64,000 bases of DNA from Telmatactis stephensoni (taxonomy: Eukaryota; Cnidaria; Anthozoa; Actiniaria; Isophelliidae), in the NCBI GenBank assembly GCA_029948255.1, contig JALIZF010001748.1:621289-685288 (forward strand), written 5' to 3'. Each line of letters opens with the position of its first letter. The first letter of the stretch is position 1. Position numbers and translations under genes: made by a program. Below, piece after piece: positions 59,939 to 64,000 of this stretch. Below the pieces are notes generated by a model, which was not told the DNA's origin, made no database searches, and saw nothing but the letters and a program-made list of their open reading frames with translations.

Positions 59939-62613
59939 TTAACGATATTCATAGTAGTCACCATTCTCCCTTGAATCTCGGAAATAATCGTCACTATCGT
60001 ACCTGGGCTCCTCTTGGGTATGCTGGTAGTAGTAGTTGCGTTCATAAGGATTATCTTGTCTGTCTTCTGGATACTTTCTCTCTTGTCTGTTATCATACGG
60101 TTGCTCACGAGCCAGGTCTTGTATTTCTTGTAGAGTTTCGTCAACAAGAGTTTCTTCGACAAGTGCACTAGGTTGTTTGTTTGTGTGGTCCCTCAACCAT
60201 TCGATAGCACCTTGTTTGTTAACTTTCATCCAATCTATGTTTGCCTTAATGCTCTCAAAGGCTTGTTCTCCTGCACGTTTGGCAGAGCCAAGGGGACGAG
60301 CATGGAAAAACTCTTTAACCTATGGATTTTGGAATTAATATTTATAATATATTTAAGGAATATAAAACGCGCGCGCACTGTCCCTGTACTGTGATAGTAC
60401 GAGGCGTAGCCGAGTGTTTCTCTTGCTTTTGAAGTGCTCTACATCTTCCAGAGTGTTTATATCACAGTACAGAGACATAAGCAATCGTTTTATATTGCTT
60501 TTATAAAATATTTTCGACGTTTTTTGAGCGAGCCATGTCTCTGTCCTCTGATATAAACATGGAAGCCAGCCAATCAGCGCGCGCGTTATATCTCAAATAT
60601 TTTATAAAAATATTTAAAGTTTTCAGTGCCCACAAGTGATTTGTCTGATTTGTGGTTTAAGGACAGGACATCCAATCACATCAACTGAAATACAAACACA
60701 TTCTAACCTCTTGAAACATGACCTCCGTATTAAAGTGCGATGTGGTTCTCAAGACCAAACGACTGAAGTCAAAGGATCCAGAAGAATATCTGAAAGTTGT
60801 AAAGAATCGAGGCACTCAATTCTATTTCTACACAAGAGTACATATGAAAATCATAAGAGGGAGAAAAGAAAATAATGTGTCACCGGAAAGTGGTACTTTT
60901 TTAGGCTAGAGGTACAGAAAAGGGGAGGAAATTCACGACTTTGGGTATAGGAAAAGAATTTTCAGCAAAGCGTATCACTCAAGCCGAATGCGCATGTACG
61001 TAGTGAGAAATGATTTAAAGTGAGCACGCCTTGCTCGGACTGTAGAATTGTTTTAAATAAACACTCTAAAGATGTTTGAACAATGATTAACCACGATTTA
61101 TTTGGGAGTTTTTAACAGACAATTCAAGACCAGAAACAAAAGTTCATTTTAGCGAATTTTTAGGGACGAAAAATCGTGCATATTTGTCTTGCAAATAATC
61201 GCTTCAAACAAACCGGCTTTTTTGTTAAGTAATTTTCATTTCAACATTTGGCAATGCGATTAACCCGACATAACAAACAATGGCATATAAAAATATTATG
61301 CTGTAAGGGATCTACAGAATGAATTCTATTAGATAGGATAGCTCAAGACGAAGCCAATATGAGCAGCTCCAAGGGCAGAATACCCCATGCACCAAAAATT
61401 TTGAAACCGTTTAATATCCACCTCTTCCATCGAAAAACCAACATGGAGTAATATACAATTGTAAGCTATTACCTGTTAAATAATATTGTCCAATGCTTCT
61501 TAAGAAATTCCCAAGCCAAATCACGCCCATGACAGTTTCCAGCGACTGAATTGATAACAGCCACCGAGTCTTGCGAACGAATTATTGAGTTATTCAAACT
61601 CATGTCCAATATCCTGGGAAAAGATTTGATAGGAATTGAATTACCAATAAAAATGGCTAAAGTGATTTTCCTGACAATATTTTCAAGTTAAAATAACAAA
61701 ACTTGTGTCAGGCTCATAACATGGTATATTTTCGTCTCACTGATCCCGGGTTTTTACAGAAATTTTGATTCCTGAGCCCATATTTTTAGACATTTTTGAT
61801 CCCTGATCCTGGGTGCAAAAAACTGAGCTGATCCCTGATCTTGACCCAATGTCCCTGATCCTCGATCCCACCCATTTGATCCTTGAGCCCTGGCCTCTGA
61901 TCCCTGATCCTGGCCATAATTTGGAGCTTGATCCCTGATCCCATATACCATGTTACGACCCTGTTGTGTATAAATAACAAGAAAATTCACTTGGACCATT
62001 TTTTTGGCCTTCTCTCAATCAGTTCGAAATAGAGTGATCTATAACAGTGATTGCCCACTAGCTTCTTTCCACTGCAATCTAAAATCTTTGAAAACTGTTA
62101 ACCACATGAGATCAGTTCTCTATTTCACTAGTTTGTAAATTTAAACGATAACTGGAATTATGGAAAGACTTTTCTAGTTTATTTTTAAGTTTGGGTTTCT
62201 TACTAAGGTAAAATTTGTGAATAGGCTTTCTGGTATAATCATTCGTCAGAAAACCATGTCTTTACCGGTGAAATAGAGCATAGATTTTGTTGGTCTCTCA
62301 GCCAATCAGAGCGTGTCTTATAATTGAACTATATTATAAATGTACATAGAAAAGGTAACATACCATTATTGAAGGGGTCAAATAGAGAATTGGTAAATGC
62401 AGGGTCATAGTCAACTTGTTTTACGATAAACAAACTATTGAGTACCTTTTAAGTATCCTTAGGTCTTTGGCAGAGGTCAATGCATACATTAGCTTCTTTT
62501 TCTCAGCTGCTACTGTAGCTTTGCGAAATTGTTCCAGGACAAAATCAAAGTTTTCTTCACCACCTTCTTGCACGCCCATAGAGTAGATGGTACCTCGTAG
62601 GTTTGGAGGAACT
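59939..62613 (-). CDS. M1-family aminopeptidase, C-terminal exons (partial)
   Basis: Four phase-matched exons on the minus strand: 62613-62446 (VPPNLRGTIYSMGVQEGGEE... EKKKLMYALTSAKDLRILK), 61613-61473 (ILDMSLNNSIIRSQDSVAVI... WEFLKKHW), 60789-60708 (YSSGSFDFSRLVLRTTSHFN, TEVMFQE) and 60319-59939 (VKEFFHARPLGSAKRAGEQA, FESIKANIDWM, stop). The motifs VPPNLR, GGEE, EKKKL(M/L)YAL, RSQD, and the final FF.ARP.GSAKRA..Q..E.I..NI.W run are the helical ERAP1_C region of alanyl/aminopeptidase-N-like enzymes. The Zn-binding HExxH domain would be encoded by upstream exons beyond the window. After the usual family end the protein runs on about 85 residues, rich in Glu, Asp, Arg, Gln and Tyr, ending DYYEYR. 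Upstream exons between 62614 and 64000 could not be assigned. Confidence 0.92.
60340..60610. repeat. Dispersed repeat with inverted structure
   Basis: AATATATTTAAGGAATATAA with AACGCGCGCGC on the left and GCGCGCGCGTTATATCTCAA with ATATTTTATAAA on the right. It contains ACGAGGCGTAGCCGAG and CTGTACTGTGAT / ATCACAGTACAGAGACAT. A shorter copy lies at 3905-4035. It is in the last intron of the aminopeptidase gene. Confidence 0.7.
61750..61945. repeat. Degenerate TGATCCCTGATCCTGG tandem repeats
   Basis: TGATCCCTGATCC or close variants occur at least six times in about 200 bp, in an aminopeptidase intron. The repeated GIRDQ-like translation on the minus strand is a consequence of the repeat. Confidence 0.85.
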
Positions 62614-63393
62614 CTAATGAAGCAATACAACAATACAAGTTGTTGGTTACAGACACATTCAAACATGTCAAGAAACCTTTAACTTAATAATTAAGAAGGC
62701 CATACAGCAACCACTCATAAGATGAGTTCCCTTCATGGGAAATGCACCAACAACAAGAAATCCTGAGAAAACTTGGAAAATCCAAAATGCCATAATAGGC
62801 CTTTGCAGGACTTGGTTACATGACACAAGACAGAAATATCAGCTTTGATCATAAAATGGACAGCAACATCAGAAAAAGCACCTTCAAATTAACATTTTTC
62901 ATGAGTCTGAGTTCTTCCCCAATACGTCAAAGAAGGCTCAAACCCAGCAAAAACACTGAGTTAAAGATGCTCTTTATCATCATGTCAACCATTTTGCCAT
63001 CAGAGTTGATATTTCAATGACATATCACACGAACTGGTCCTGCAAAGGGCCCATTAAAGCTACAAGTAGCTTACTGAGGCATATGCTCAGGGCTATTTTA
63101 CAAAACTAGTACATAGAGGGAACAAACGTGCTCAATTTTGTTTGATTTGCTTCCAGATCATGATCCCTAATTTCAAATTTCGCATAGCATTTCACAGGGT
63201 CAAAATTCTGCTCCTGAGGAGGAATTATATCGATTACATCTTTGATACACATGAGGAAGCTTTGCTTCAGGAGTATGACCTTAGCGCATGCCCTGAGAGC
63301 AAAACCTTTCATGTATTCTGGCCTTCACTTAAATTCATCGCTGGGCGGCATGTACATGCACATAATGTTGCAGAATGCAGAATCCAACACTGT

Positions 63394-63789
63394 CAATGGG
63401 CGGCTGGCAGGTGTCGCGTGACATCACCGTGACATTTTAAACTTTAATCCAACAAAAAGAAAAATATAATAATTGAAAAGAACACACTAAAATTAGTAAA
63501 AGTTGAGATTTTGAAGCAGTTTCGAAAAATGGCGCCAAAGTTATTGGTGGCCAAAGTTAGTTCTTTTTCTATAGAAACGTTCGGTGGTGCGCTTGCCCAC
63601 CAATGAACGTTTCTATACAAATAAAGCAAACTTCAGCCGCCCATAACTTTGGCGCTATTCATCCAAACTACTTCAAAATCTCAACTTTTACAAACTTTGG
63701 TGAGCTCTTTTCAAATATTATTTTTATAATTTTTGTTTTTGTTGGATTAAAGTTTAAAATGTCACGCAAGACCTGCCAGCCGCCCATTG
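63394..63789. mobile_element. Foldback element family D, copy 2
   Basis: CAATGGGCGGCTGGCAGGT with GTGACATTTTAAACTTTAAT is mirrored by ATTAAAGTTTAAAATGTCAC with CTGCCAGCCGCCCATTG. It shares the interior AGTAAAAGTTGAGATTTTGA and TATAGAAACGTTC with copy 1. Confidence 0.87.
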
Positions 63790-63843
63790 TCTGGCACAAG
63801 TAGTAACAAATCATTCTGAAGACTGACAGTAGAAATGATATTG

Positions 63844-64000
63844 TGTAGTTCCAAAAAATATCCATACCCCCACCAAGGAGGGAATTTGTAAATGGACCCC
63901 CTACCCTCCGGAACTTCCATTTTTCTTCCATACAAACTCTGTAATTTTGTTTTTCTGACCCCCTCCCTCCCCTCCGGAATTTCCAATTCCCTCCACGGTG
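63844..64000. mobile_element. C-rich foldback MITE, copy 2 (cut by window end)
   Basis: TGTGTAGTTCCAAAAAATAT with CCATACCCCCACCA matches the right-hand end of the 35754-35942 element. The opposite end lies beyond the window. Confidence 0.8.

Noticed and set aside
63106..63312. Possible upstream aminopeptidase exon on the minus strand
   Set aside because: Resembles the expected helical region only if frames are mixed; phases and donor sites do not fit the next exon.

Overview
This is eukaryotic, intron-rich, AT-rich DNA dominated by foldback repeats. It looks like a cnidarian genome, most likely a hexacorallian such as a stony coral. The evidence is small exons with GT/AG junctions, many short palindromic transposons, tRNA-derived SINE-like units, a non-LTR retrotransposon remnant, and a precursor built in the repetitive cnidarian neuropeptide style. 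The species cannot be fixed from the sequence alone.

Four genes are supported by phase-consistent exon chains. (1) About 1474-8290 (+): the 3' part, or all, of a polytopic membrane protein I do not recognise, in about 13 exons, one of which has an apparent frame problem. (2) 9499-15250 (+): a 10-exon, 232-residue nuclear protein with an N-terminal DEK_C-like region and a C-terminal SWIB domain. (3) 47097-53251 (+): a secreted neuropeptide precursor of about 563 residues. A signal-peptide exon, a short exon and one large exon carry 20 intact copies of FVYGNGKR plus one degenerate copy, predicting the amidated pentapeptide FVYGN-amide. (4) 59939-62613 (-): the 3' exons of an M1-family aminopeptidase (ERAP1_C-like region) with an unusual charged, tyrosine-rich C-terminal tail. 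Two weaker candidates are a two-exon 5' gene fragment at 37674-38136 (-) and a TATA-linked 82-codon ORF at 18884-19132 (-).

Layout: 1-1450 is a tandem array of roughly 185-bp units, each holding a palindrome of about 60 bp. 1.4-8.4 kb is the membrane-protein gene, with introns full of repeats. 9.5-15.3 kb is the SWIB gene. 15.3-21.5 kb is intergenic with a cluster of related MITEs. 21.5-32.3 kb is an old, decayed field of tandem repeats split by a 2.3-kb Mutator-like element (29553-31860). 32.5-41 kb holds nested MITEs, the weak minus-strand gene start and a 1.97-kb giant palindrome with TTAA target sites (38441-40410). 42.1-42.8 kb is a broken reverse transcriptase. 47-53.3 kb is the neuropeptide gene, whose 4.4-kb second intron carries several nested hairpin elements. 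53.3-59.9 kb is intergenic with more foldback elements. 59.9-64 kb is the aminopeptidase 3' end.

The genes show no shared pathway. The most interesting signals are the FVYGN-amide precursor and the density and nesting of long perfect hairpins, several of which preserve target-site duplications or sit in duplicated sequence that supplies the empty site.
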